Shown piece after piece: positions 46,491 through 54,058 of a stretch of 62,399 nt of DNA. The stretch comes from Methanobrevibacter sp. UBA412 (GTDB lineage: Archaea; Methanobacteriota; Methanobacteria; Methanobacteriales; Methanobacteriaceae): contig DAGJ01000024.1 of the NCBI GenBank assembly GCA_002495685.1, forward strand, positions 88,610-151,008. Reading direction: 5' to 3'. The notes beneath the pieces were generated by a model that was not told where the DNA came from, searched no databases, and was given only the letters and a program-made list of their open reading frames with translations. Each line of letters starts with the position of its first letter. Position 1 is the first letter of the stretch. The position numbers and the translations under genes are program-made.

Positions 46491-46506
46491 TAATATAAAT
46501 TTTCGC
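46491..46506 (-). promoter_or_regulatory. BRE/TATA promoter of tfe
   Basis: Minus strand GCGAAAATTTATATTA: BRE GCGAAA and TATA box TTTATATTA. Predicted start near 46466, about 160 bases before the tfe ATG. Confidence 0.6.
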
Positions 46507-46587
46507 ATTTTATTACTTTAATTTATTAATAAATGTTTTATTATTTATTTTATTTTTAATAAATTATTTTAGAATAAATTAATAATA

Positions 46588-47493
46588 TTAATTTTTTTTC
46601 CTTAATAAAACACCAGGGGTGTGAATTATTGATTCTAATGAATTTACACTTACTTCATCATATTCTGAATTAAGAACATTTTTTGCACTGTAAATTGTTT
46701 CCATTGCAGTTTCTAATGATTTTTGATATTCTTCTGCAATATTTGCTAATTTTAAAGCTTCTTTAATCTCTATTTTTTCTGAACAACCTAATGGTGTTGA
46801 GCCTTCATTTGATCCTAATTGTCCGAAAAAATAACCAATTATGCCTTGATTTTTTTTGATAGGGTCGATAGCTATAGGTAATCCAGTAAAATATGTGTTA
46901 TGTATTTTATATGTGGCATCAGTATCAATTATTAAAACAGTCAAATCTTTACCACTTTCATCTTTTATTGTTTTTGCAATTTCTTTTGCTACTTTTTCAG
47001 GATTTTCGGGAAGTAAAGATACATAAGTTCCAGGAGCATTACTTAAATCAATTCCTGCTTCTGAAGCGGGTTTTAATGCATGTTTCCATCCATATAAATC
47101 TAAAACTAATTCTTTATGTTTTTCTGCTTCTTGAGGTAATTTTCTTAAGTTTTTAATAGTTCTTTTTTTTATTCCTAATAATGGTCCTAAAAAATATCCC
47201 CAAATATATTTACTCCAAACATTTGCTAAAAATTTTGATTTTAGTGATGGGTGGTAATTATTTTCATCAACTAATCTTCCTTGAGAAACGCTTATTGGTG
47301 TTTCAGCTATTATCAAATAATCTTCATTCTCACAATTTGATAATACTGTATTAATTAGTTTATTTAAACTTTCATTAGGTTCAATATAAGTTGTTTTTAT
47401 AGGAATTACTTCATAATTTTTTATGAATATTGTATCGTGGTCTATGTTTGTTAAATTTGTATTTATTTTATTATTTGAAGTACTGTTACTCAT
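46588..47493 (-). CDS. CofE-like gamma-glutamyl ligase family paralogue
   Basis: A 301-residue protein related to coenzyme F420-0:L-glutamate ligase (CofE). Family blocks: IPIKTTYIEPNESLN, EDYLIIAETPISVSQGRLVDE (start of the nucleotide site), and DLTVLIIDTDATYKIHNTYFTG. Compared with CofE (about 250 residues) it has an insert at residues about 78-115 with hydrophobic WSKYIWGYFLGPLLGI, and it lacks some later CofE blocks. A different glutamyl-type acceptor is therefore possible, including a cell-wall or cofactor substrate. The N-terminal 20 residues are Asn/Ser-rich and probably disordered. GAGGAAAAAT precedes the ATG. Confidence 0.72.
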   Translation of the reverse strand: MSNSTSNNKINTNLTNIDHDTIFIKNYEVIPIKTTYIEPNESLNKLINTVLSNCENEDYLIIAETPISVSQGRLVDENNYHPSLKSKFLANVWSKYIWGYFLGPLLGIKKRTIKNLRKLPQEAEKHKELVLDLYGWKHALKPASEAGIDLSNAPGTYVSLLPENPEKVAKEIAKTIKDESGKDLTVLIIDTDATYKIHNTYFTGLPIAIDPIKKNQGIIGYFFGQLGSNEGSTPLGCSEKIEIKEALKLANIAEEYQKSLETAMETIYSAKNVLNSEYDEVSVNSLESIIHTPGVLLRKKN

Positions 47494-47674
47494 ATTTTTC
47501 CTCTATAAAAAATAAGATTTAGTTTAAAATTAAAGTTGTGTTAAATTGTATTAATCTAAATTTTTATATCTTATGTTTTAAAAAATATATTAATATTGTT
47601 TTACTCTTTTAGTTTTTATTTATTTTAAAACTTTAAGTAAAAAAATTATTAATAAATAATTAAGGTTGTTAATT

Positions 47675-48238
47675 ATGAAAAAATCTATTACTTATTTTGA
47701 AAATTCTGGAGAAGAAAATACTGATGAACTTATTTCATTAGTTAAAGACAGATTAAAAGGTTCTAATATAAAATATGTGGCTATTGCTTCTGCATCTGGA
47801 GAATCTGCTATTAAATTAGCTAATGCTTTAGAAGATGTTACAATTATTAATGTTACTCATCATGCCGGATTTCATGGACCTAACCAATTAGATATTAGTG
47901 AAGATACAAGATCTAAACTAAAAAATATGGGTGTGGTTACTTTTGTAGGATCTCATGCTTTAAGTGGTGTTGGAAAGGGTATTGCTAAACAATTAGGTGG
48001 ACTTAACCCTGTGGAAATTGTTGCTCAAACTTATAGAACATTTTCTCAAGGCATTAAAGTTTGTGCTGAAATTACTATCATGCTTGCTGATGCAGGTTTA
48101 GTCCCTGTTGGTGAAGAGATTATAGCAATTGGTGGTACTGGTCATGGTGTTGACACTGCTGCGGTAATTACTCCGGTTAATATGACTAAAGTTTTTGACA
48201 TTAAATTTCATGAAATTATAGCTATGCCAAGAGATTAA
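47675..48238 (+). CDS. COG1751 protein (pyruvate kinase alpha/beta domain-like)
   Basis: A 187-residue soluble protein resembling the C-terminal alpha/beta domain of pyruvate kinase without any catalytic domain (COG1751). Recognisable: YVAIASASGESAIKLANAL, NVTHHAGFHGPNQLDIS, GSHALSGVGKGIAKQLGG and IAIGGTGHGVDTAAVITP. The domain is a nucleotide- or effector-binding module in pyruvate kinases; the function of stand-alone copies is unknown. I chose ATG at 47675, eight bases after TAAGG, over a TTG at 47666. It is divergent from the CofE-like gene, with 181 bases between. Confidence 0.82.
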   Translation: MKKSITYFENSGEENTDELISLVKDRLKGSNIKYVAIASASGESAIKLANALEDVTIINVTHHAGFHGPNQLDISEDTRSKLKNMGVVTFVGSHALSGVGKGIAKQLGGLNPVEIVAQTYRTFSQGIKVCAEITIMLADAGLVPVGEEIIAIGGTGHGVDTAAVITPVNMTKVFDIKFHEIIAMPRD

Positions 48239-48638
48239 TTTTTTTATTAACATAATACACTTTTTTTATTATTTAAATAAAAATTTTAATTTTTTTAATA
48301 AGAGTTATATACTTGAAAAATTTAAATAAAATACATAAATTAGTTAAATTAAACTAATAATAAAACTAAAATTTAACCATTATTTGGAATAGTTAAAAGC
48401 AATATTTTATCTATTCAATACTTAATAAGTTAATTAAACACTATAAATAGTTTTTTTGATTAATTAGTTATTATGGATGGATTGATAATTTTTAATCAGA
48501 GTAAATAAAAATTAAGAGTATTAAACTTAATCTAGGGATATAATATGATTTTATTAAATGTTTTTATTTACTTTTCTTAATTTTTATTAGAATGGACATG
48601 ACTTATTAAGAAAAAAAAAGTTTAATGTGGGGTTAGTA
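48239..48638. other. Gene-free gap upstream of ftsZ
   Basis: A BRE/TATA-like CTTGAAAAATTTAAATA at 48312-48328 could drive ftsZ with a leader near 290 bases. Nearer the gene TTTTCTTAA (48572-48580) and TTAAGAAAA (48606-48614) form a 9-bp inverted repeat with a 25-base loop, about 25 bases before the ATG. No reading frame was seen. Confidence 0.45.
48314..48328 (+). promoter_or_regulatory. Candidate ftsZ promoter
   Basis: TGAAAA then TTTAAATA, with start predicted near 48350. Other TATA-like runs lie closer to the gene, so this assignment is tentative. Confidence 0.4.
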
Positions 48639-49784
48639 ATGAAATTTATAGATGATGCAATAAAAGAATCTGAAAAAAGAATGGAAAAAGATGATGTTAA
48701 CAATTCCTCATCTGATTTAGATGAAGAATTATTAGAATTAATTAATAAAAGCCGGGCTCGAATTTCTGTTATAGGTACTGGTGGTGCAGGTAATAATACC
48801 ATTTCAAGATTAAATGAAATGGGTATTGAAGGGGCTAGTACAATTACTGTTAATACTGATGCACAAGATTTATTTTACAGTCAAGCTGATAAAAAATTAC
48901 TTTTAGGTAGAAATACTTGTGGTGGTCTTGGTGCTGGTGGTGAACCAACAGTTGGTGAAGAATGCGCTGAAGAAAGTGAAGATGATATTAGAGAAGAGTT
49001 AAATGGTTCTGATATGGTATTCGTTACTTGTGGTCTTGGGGGAGGAACAGGTACAGGTTCTGCACCTATAATATCTAAATTAGCTAAAAAATCAGGTGCT
49101 TTAACTGTTGCTGTTGCTACTATGCCATTTTCTGCTGAAGGTATTAAAAGAAGAGAAAATGCTGAAAGAGGTTTAGAAAAATTACAAAACAATTCAGATA
49201 CTGTAATTGTTATTCCAAATGATAAACTTTTAGAAGTTGCTCCTAATCTTCCTTTAAATAAAGCTTTCATGGTTTCTGATGAAATATTAGGTCGTGCTGT
49301 TAAAGGCATTACAGAATTAATTACTAAAACTGGTCTAGTCAGTCTCGACTTTGCAGATATCAGATCTATTATGCAAGGTTCTGGTATGGCAATGATTGGA
49401 ATGGGAGAATCTGATTCTGGTGATAGAGCTTTAGAATCTGTACATGAAGCTTTAAGTAGTCCTTTATTAGATTTAGATATTTCTAACGCTAAAGGTGCTT
49501 TAATTAATATTTCTGGTAGTTCTGATTTAACATTACATGAATCTGAAAAGATAGTTCAAATTGTTGCAGATAAATTAGATCCTGAAGCTAATATTATTTG
49601 GGGTGCTCAAATCGATGAAACTTTACAAAATGCTATTAGAACAACTATAATTGTTTCAGGTGTTAAAGGTCACTATCAATTTAATGAAAAGCCTGATTTT
49701 TCAGAATTAGATGAAACTAAATCTGAAAGTATTTCTGAATCTGATGCTGATCCTTTAGATGATTTTATTGATGGTATATTTTAA
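48639..49784 (+). CDS. ftsZ: Cell division GTPase FtsZ
   Basis: Tubulin-like GTPase forming the division ring. The 381-residue protein has [22 protein letters not shown], the GTP signature [19 protein letters not shown], and [17 protein letters not shown] [14 protein letters not shown] (T7 loop region, with the catalytic Asp). An acidic C-terminal tail ends LDDFIDGIF, a likely partner-binding peptide. The ~50-residue N-terminal extension is charged. I chose ATG at 48639; an upstream GTG at 48627 forms part of the GGGGTT ribosome-binding region. It is the first of the ftsZ-secE-spt5-L11 group, though each gene has its own gap. Confidence 0.97.
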   Translation: MKFIDDAIKESEKRMEKDDVNNSSSDLDEELLELINKSRARISVIGTGGAGNNTISRLNEMGIEGASTITVNTDAQDLFYSQADKKLLLGRNTCGGLGAGGEPTVGEECAEESEDDIREELNGSDMVFVTCGLGGGTGTGSAPIISKLAKKSGALTVAVATMPFSAEGIKRRENAERGLEKLQNNSDTVIVIPNDKLLEVAPNLPLNKAFMVSDEILGRAVKGITELITKTGLVSLDFADIRSIMQGSGMAMIGMGESDSGDRALESVHEALSSPLLDLDISNAKGALINISGSSDLTLHESEKIVQIVADKLDPEANIIWGAQIDETLQNAIRTTIIVSGVKGHYQFNEKPDFSELDETKSESISESDADPLDDFIDGIF

Positions 49785-49873
49785 GTGTACCATTTAAATA
49801 GAATTTTTAGTTATTTTTTTATTAAGATTAAGTAATTAATTTAATCTTTTAATATTTTTTAGATTTTTTTTAA

Positions 49874-49890
49874 TGAAAAACTTTATAAAT
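49874..49890 (+). promoter_or_regulatory. BRE/TATA promoter of secE
   Basis: TGAAAAAC then TTTATAAAT. Predicted start near 49912, about 94 bases before the secE ATG. Confidence 0.6.
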
Positions 49891-50005
49891 AATCATGTTA
49901 ATAATACTATTATAATTTAAAAAATGTGATTTTAATTAAATTTTTTATTAATAAATAATATTTTTATTAAGAATTATTTTTATTATCAATATGCAGGGAT
50001 TTTCA

Positions 50006-50185
50006 ATGAGTTTTAAAGAAAGTACTGATGATTTTATTAAACAATGTAAAAGAGTTATTAGAGTATCAAAAAAACCTGATGCTGAAGAATATGGTAACTT
50101 TATTAAAGTTGCAGCTATAGGTATTTTAATTATCGGTGCTGTTGGTTTTGTTGTTGTTATTATTGGTCAATTACTAAATTTATAG
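50006..50185 (+). CDS. secE: Preprotein translocase subunit SecE (Sec61-gamma)
   Basis: Gamma subunit of the archaeal SecYEbeta channel, clamping SecY. The 59-residue protein has an amphipathic helix (about 1-30, TDDFIKQCKRVIRVSKKPDAEEY) and a single transmembrane helix (about 34-59). KKPxxxEY is the family signature. I chose ATG at 50006, with CAGGGA seven bases upstream, over an ATG at 49991. The gene precedes spt5, the order commonly found in archaea (secE-spt5-L11-L1). Confidence 0.9.
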   Translation: MSFKESTDDFIKQCKRVIRVSKKPDAEEYGNFIKVAAIGILIIGAVGFVVVIIGQLLNL

Positions 50186-50303
50186 TAATTTGATTTAATA
50201 CTAAGTTATTCTTTTTCATGTTTACTCTTTTAATTAACTATTTACTTTGATTATTAAGTAAAAATTTTAAAAATTAATTTTTCTTCTTTTTTTATCTGAA
50301 ATT

Positions 50304-50318
50304 TGAAAGGTTTAAATA
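50304..50318 (+). promoter_or_regulatory. BRE/TATA promoter of spt5-rpl11
   Basis: TGAAAGGTTTAAATA: BRE TGAAAG and TATA box TTTAAATA. Predicted start near 50340. It gives a leader of about 186 bases. Confidence 0.65.
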
Positions 50319-50480
50319 CTTGTTTATTAAAATATATTATTATTATATAAATCTAATTTTATTATATTTCTTTATTAATGAAAATTAGTTAAATGTGGTT
50401 TAATTCAATATTAAGCTTTTATTTTTTAATTATATAATAGAATTGAATTGGATTATATAATGAAATAATTTAATCTATTG

Positions 50481-50498
50481 TTCTATTAATTAATAGAA
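50481..50498 (+). promoter_or_regulatory. 18-base palindrome just before the spt5 ribosome-binding site
   Basis: TTCTATTAATTAATAGAA is perfectly self-complementary and lies 15 bases before AGGTGA (50513-50518). It could be an mRNA hairpin or an operator. Confidence 0.4.
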
Positions 50499-50525
50499 TG
50501 TTAATTATATATAGGTGAATTTTAC

Positions 50526-50993
50526 ATGGAAGATATTCAAAATTCCATATTTGCTCTAAAAACCTCAGCAGGTCAAGAAAGAAATGTTGCTAGAATGTTA
50601 GCTCGTAAGACTCAAGATTCTGGTATTGGTATTACTTCTATTCTTGTTCCTGAATCATTAAAAGGTTATATTATAGTGGAATCATACACAAAAATTGATA
50701 TGCGTAATCCTGTAATGAAAATTCCTCATTTGAGAGGAATTGTTGAAGGAAAACACAGTATCACTTTTGAGGAAGTAAAAAGATTCCTTAATCCAGAACC
50801 GATTATATCTTCCATACAAAAAGGAAGTATTGTTGAACTTGTTTCTGGTCCTTTTAAAGGTGAAAGAGCTAAAGTGGTTCGTATAGATGAATCTCGTGAA
50901 GAGGTAGTTCTCGAGCTAATAGAAGCAGCAGTTCCGATTCCGGTAACTGTCAAAGCTGATCAAATTAGAATTATTCAAAAGGAGGCTGAATAA
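50526..50993 (+). CDS. spt5: Transcription elongation factor Spt5 (NusG-type)
   Basis: Binds RNA polymerase with Spt4 to keep it processive and link transcription to translation. The 155-residue protein has an NGN domain (residues about 1-90: [45 protein letters not shown]) and a C-terminal KOW domain ([21 protein letters not shown]). Its stop codon overlaps the start of rpl11 by one base (TAATG), so the two are coupled. AGGTGA lies seven bases before the ATG. Confidence 0.97.
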   Translation: MEDIQNSIFALKTSAGQERNVARMLARKTQDSGIGITSILVPESLKGYIIVESYTKIDMRNPVMKIPHLRGIVEGKHSITFEEVKRFLNPEPIISSIQKGSIVELVSGPFKGERAKVVRIDESREEVVLELIEAAVPIPVTVKADQIRIIQKEAE

Positions 50994-51475
50994 TGGCTAA
51001 AGATACCGTTGAAATCCTTATTGAAGGTGGAAGTGCCACTCCGGGACCACCATTAGGTCCTGCTATTGGCCCTTTCGGTATTAATATGATGCAAGTAGTT
51101 GAAGAAATCAACGAAAAAAGTGCAGATTTCAAAGGAATGAAAGTTCCTGTTATAGTCACTATTGATAGTGATACAAAAGATTTTGAAATTGCAATTGGTA
51201 CTCCTCCTACTACTGCTCTTATAATGGATGAGCTCAATATTGAAAAAGGTTCTCATGAACCTGGTACTGAAGTTGCAGCTGATTTATCAGTTGAACAAGC
51301 TTTAAAAATTGCTAGAATGAAATATGATTCATTATTAGCTAATAATTATAAGCATGGTGCTAAGGAAGTTATGGGTACTTGTGTAAGTATGGGTCTTACT
51401 GTTGATGGTAAAGATCCTAGAGAAGCTCAAAAAGCTGTAGATGCTGGAGAGTATGATGATATATTAGGAGAATAA
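50993..51475 (+). CDS. rpl11: 50S ribosomal protein L11
   Basis: Stalk-base protein uL11, binding the GTPase-centre RNA of 23S rRNA. The 160-residue archaeal form has the proline-rich hinge block [20 protein letters not shown], then [31 protein letters not shown] and the C-terminal RNA-binding [20 protein letters not shown]. Length matches archaeal members. Translation is coupled to spt5 by a one-base stop/start overlap, with AAGGAGG inside the end of spt5 as the ribosome-binding site. The L1 operon begins after a 275-base gap. Confidence 0.97.
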   Translation: MAKDTVEILIEGGSATPGPPLGPAIGPFGINMMQVVEEINEKSADFKGMKVPVIVTIDSDTKDFEIAIGTPPTTALIMDELNIEKGSHEPGTEVAADLSVEQALKIARMKYDSLLANNYKHGAKEVMGTCVSMGLTVDGKDPREAQKAVDAGEYDDILGE

Positions 51476-51610
51476 TCTTCTATTATACATACTCATATTA
51501 ATTAAAAAATTTAGTTAAAAAAAATATATTTTGTATATGATGTTACAATAATAAACTTTTGTAGTGAATTATTGTAATTGATATAGAATTTATTTAAATT
51601 ATATTCATGT

Positions 51611-51624
51611 AATCGTTTATATTA
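51611..51624 (+). promoter_or_regulatory. Likely promoter of L1-L10-L12 operon
   Basis: AATCGTTTATATTA: TATA box TTTATATTA (51616-51624). Predicted start near 51646, a leader of about 105 bases to the L1 ATG. Confidence 0.5.
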
Positions 51625-51718
51625 CAAAAAACTCATAGTATGAATAATTCTTATTATCATAGCTTATGGTTTTCTAATTCTCGATTACTCATGAAACCAA
51701 ATTAAAAAAATATATCCA

Positions 51719-51738
51719 ATGAACTTATTAAAGTTCAT
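51719..51738 (+). promoter_or_regulatory. Hairpin abutting the L1 ribosome-binding site
   Basis: ATGAACTT, loop ATTA, AAGTTCAT: a perfect 8-bp stem ending directly at GGAGG (51739-51743). It may hide or present the ribosome-binding site. It is distinct from the L1-protein target inside the gene. Confidence 0.5.
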
Positions 51739-51750
51739 GGAGGATTTGAT

Positions 51751-52389
51751 ATGACACAAGAAATATTAGAAGCGGTGAAGGAGGCTAAAGAACAGTCAAA
51801 GCCGAGAAACTTCACACAGTCTATTGATATTATTATTAATATCAAAGACTTGGATGTCAAAAAACCTGAAAATCGGTTTGATGAGGAAGTTGCTCTTCCT
51901 AATGGCCGAGGCAAAGATATTAATATCGGAGTCATCGGTGATGGGGAATTGGCAGTTCAAGCTAAAAACGCTGGTATAGATCTTGTTTTATCCAAAGAAG
52001 ACTTAGAAGAGTTAGGTAAAGACAGAAAAGCTGCTAAAAAAATGGCAAATATTACTGATTCTTTTGTAGCTCAAGCTGATATGATGCCTGTGGTTGGTAG
52101 ATTCTTAGGTCCTATACTTGGGCCTCGTAAGAAAATGCCTAAACCAGTACCGGCAAGTGTCAAACTTGATCCTTTACTTGAAAGATTACAAAGTACTATT
52201 AAAGTCGGAGTTAAAGCTCAACCTTCTATTCAAGTTTTAGTTGGAACACAAGATATGGATGACCAAGCAATAGCTGAAAATATTGAAACTGTTCTTGCAG
52301 TTCTAGACCGCAACTTAGAGAAAGGAAGAAACCAAATAAAATCCATGTTTATTAAAACAACTATGGGTTCAGTAGTGCGGGTGATTTAA
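51751..52389 (+). CDS. rpl1: 50S ribosomal protein L1 (autoregulator of its operon)
   Basis: uL1 forms the mobile L1 stalk near the E site. The 212-residue protein has [42 protein letters not shown] in the first domain; the 23S-binding block [19 protein letters not shown] lies in the centre, and [14 protein letters not shown] ends it. The stop codon touches the L10 start (no gap), a coupled L1-L10-L12 operon as in Methanococcus. Inside its own first 65 bases lies a structured copy of the L1-binding site (51775-51815), so the protein probably represses its own translation. GGAGG lies seven bases before the ATG. Confidence 0.97.
   Translation: MTQEILEAVKEAKEQSKPRNFTQSIDIIINIKDLDVKKPENRFDEEVALPNGRGKDINIGVIGDGELAVQAKNAGIDLVLSKEDLEELGKDRKAAKKMANITDSFVAQADMMPVVGRFLGPILGPRKKMPKPVPASVKLDPLLERLQSTIKVGVKAQPSIQVLVGTQDMDDQAIAENIETVLAVLDRNLEKGRNQIKSMFIKTTMGSVVRVI
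51775..51815 (+). promoter_or_regulatory. Ribosomal protein L1 autoregulatory target in its mRNA
   Basis: Stem 1 GTGAAG (51775-51780)/CTTCAC (51810-51815) and stem 2 GGCT (51783-51786)/AGCC (51800-51803) flank an asymmetric loop, GA against GAGAAA. The pattern GTGAAGGAGGCT...AGCCGAGAAACTTCAC matches the known Methanococcus vannielii L1 mRNA site, which mimics the 23S site and lies just inside the gene. Here it starts 24 bases after the A of the L1 ATG. Confidence 0.85.
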
Positions 52390-53406
52390 ATGGCTCATGT
52401 TGCTGAATGGAAGAAACAAGAAGTTAAAGAACTAAAAGATATGATAAGTTCTCATGAAGTTATTGGAATTGTTAATTTATTAAATATTCCTGCAAAACAA
52501 CTTCAAGAAATGAGAAAATCTTTAGGCAACCATGCTGTTATTAGATTATCTAAAATAAATCTTATGAATTTAGCTTTTGAAGATTGTAACAACGAAAAGG
52601 TTAATATTAATGGTCTTTCAGAATATATGGAAGGTCAACCTGCTATTGTAGCAACTGATATGAATCCTTTCAAGTTATATAAAATATTGGAAGATAATAA
52701 AACTTCTGCACCTGCAAAAGTGGGAAGTATTGCTTCTGAAGATATTATTGTTCCTGCTGGGGACACTGGTTTTGAACCAGGCCCATTCCTTGGGGAATTG
52801 CAACAAGTAGGAGTTCAAGCTAAAATTGATAAGGGAAAAATCGTAGTTTCTAAAGATTGTGTATTGGTCCCTGAAGGGGAAGCGGTTTCTAAACAAGCAG
52901 CTTCAACTTTATCTCGATTAGGAATTAATCCTATGGAAGTGGGAATTGATTTACAAGCTGTATATGAAGAAGAATCTGTTTATCCTTCTGATGTATTAGC
53001 TATTGATGAAGAAAAAACTCTTGCAGATGTTCAAAATGCTTATAAACAAGCTTTCAATTTATCTGTATTTGCAGCAATACCTACAAAAGAAACTATTTCA
53101 GCAATTATAGGATCTGCTTTCACTAAATCAACTAATGTTGCAGTTGAAGCAGGAATTTTAACTTCTGAAACTACTGACATTTTATTAGGATTAGCTCAAG
53201 CTAAAATGTTAGCTTTAGCTAGTGAAGTATCTGATGTTGATGGAGCTCTTAGTGATGAATTGGTTGATAAATTAGCTAATCGTCCTGTAGCAGTTGTTGA
53301 AACTGTTGTAGAAGAAACTCCTGATGATGAAACTGAAGATGAAGAAGAATCAGAAGAAGAAGCTGAAGAAGAAGCAGCGGCAGGGTTAGGTGCCTTGTTT
53401 GGCTGA
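52390..53406 (+). CDS. rpl10: 50S ribosomal protein L10 (P0)
   Basis: Base of the ribosomal stalk (uL10/P0), carrying several L12 dimers. The 338-residue archaeal P0 has an N-terminal 23S-binding domain ([26 protein letters not shown]), an inserted domain ([23 protein letters not shown]), an alpha spine that binds L12 and an acidic, Ala-rich tail ending GLGALFG, the same ending as L12. It starts on the base after the L1 stop. The last 38-base block is identical in DNA to one in L12 (53341-53378 vs 53740-53777). Confidence 0.97.
   Translation: MAHVAEWKKQEVKELKDMISSHEVIGIVNLLNIPAKQLQEMRKSLGNHAVIRLSKINLMNLAFEDCNNEKVNINGLSEYMEGQPAIVATDMNPFKLYKILEDNKTSAPAKVGSIASEDIIVPAGDTGFEPGPFLGELQQVGVQAKIDKGKIVVSKDCVLVPEGEAVSKQAASTLSRLGINPMEVGIDLQAVYEEESVYPSDVLAIDEEKTLADVQNAYKQAFNLSVFAAIPTKETISAIIGSAFTKSTNVAVEAGILTSETTDILLGLAQAKMLALASEVSDVDGALSDELVDKLANRPVAVVETVVEETPDDETEDEEESEEEAEEEAAAGLGALFG
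53341..53378 (+). repeat. 38-bp direct repeat, L10 tail copy
   Basis: Perfectly identical to 53740-53777 in L12 (399 bases apart). It encodes the acidic [13 protein letters not shown] segment of the stalk-protein tails. Confidence 0.8.
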
Positions 53407-53496
53407 TCATATTTAATTTAAACTTTTATTGTTTTAAAACACATCTAATTTATAAAAAAAACAAAATTATACATAATAAAAATAAATGGTGATAAC

Positions 53497-53805
53497 ATGG
53501 AATATATATATGCGGCAATGATTTTGCACACCACTGATAAAGAAATTAATGAAGAAAACGTAAAAAACATTATAGAAGCAGCTGGAGCAGAAGCTGATGA
53601 TGCTAGAATTAAAGCTTTAATTGCAGCTTTAGAAGATGTTGACATAGACGAAGCTATGGAAACTGCAGCTATGGCTGCAGCTCCTGCAGCAGCTCCTGCA
53701 GCAGCAGCTCCTGCTGAAGAAGAAGCTGAGGAAGAGGAAGAAGAAGAATCAGAAGAAGAAGCTGAAGAAGAAGCAGCAGCTGGATTAGGTGCTCTCTTCG
53801 GATAG
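53497..53805 (+). CDS. rpl12: 50S ribosomal protein L12 (P1)
   Basis: Archaeal stalk protein aL12/P1 (102 residues) that recruits translation factors. The N-terminal dimer domain is [26 protein letters not shown], followed by a hinge [12 protein letters not shown] and an acidic tail ending [13 protein letters not shown] that binds aEF2 and aEF1A. Repeated GCAGCTCCTGCA in the hinge is Ala/Pro coding. It lies 90 bases after L10 with GGTGATAAC before the ATG, and strong oligo-T follows. Confidence 0.97.
   Translation: MEYIYAAMILHTTDKEINEENVKNIIEAAGAEADDARIKALIAALEDVDIDEAMETAAMAAAPAAAPAAAAPAEEEAEEEEEEESEEEAEEEAAAGLGALFG
53740..53777 (+). repeat. 38-bp direct repeat, L12 tail copy
   Basis: Partner of 53341-53378; see that entry. 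Confidence 0.8.
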
Positions 53806-53848
53806 ATTTTTTCTATTTCTTTTTATTTTTTCTTTTTTTACTTTTTTT
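53806..53848 (+). terminator. Oligo-T terminator of the L1-L10-L12 operon
   Basis: Five T-runs of five to seven bases with few interruptions follow the L12 stop. This matches the archaeal T-rich termination signal. There is no hairpin. Confidence 0.65.
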
Positions 53849-54058
53849 AACTCAAATTTATTGGATTTTGTTTATATCTCACTTTTTTTACTTTAAAAAT
53901 TTTAAATAATTATTTAATACTAATTTTACAAGAAACCTATTTTTTAGAGAAAATCTTTTTAAATTATTAAACTATATATTATAATAGTATTGATTTTTTA
54001 CCAATCAATTTTAATTTTATTAAAAATTATTAATTTTATAAAAAAATAGCTGATAATT

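Larger units (their letters stand above)
50186..50525. other. Gene-free gap between secE and spt5
   Basis: Contains the spt5 promoter (50304-50318), a long AT-rich leader of about 185 bases and a perfect 18-base palindrome (50481-50498). No small reading frame with a ribosome-binding site was seen. Confidence 0.5.

Noticed and set aside
48881..49309. Minus-strand frame inside ftsZ
   Set aside because: Shadow of ftsZ; proline-rich text is the reverse of Gly codons in the GTP-binding loops.
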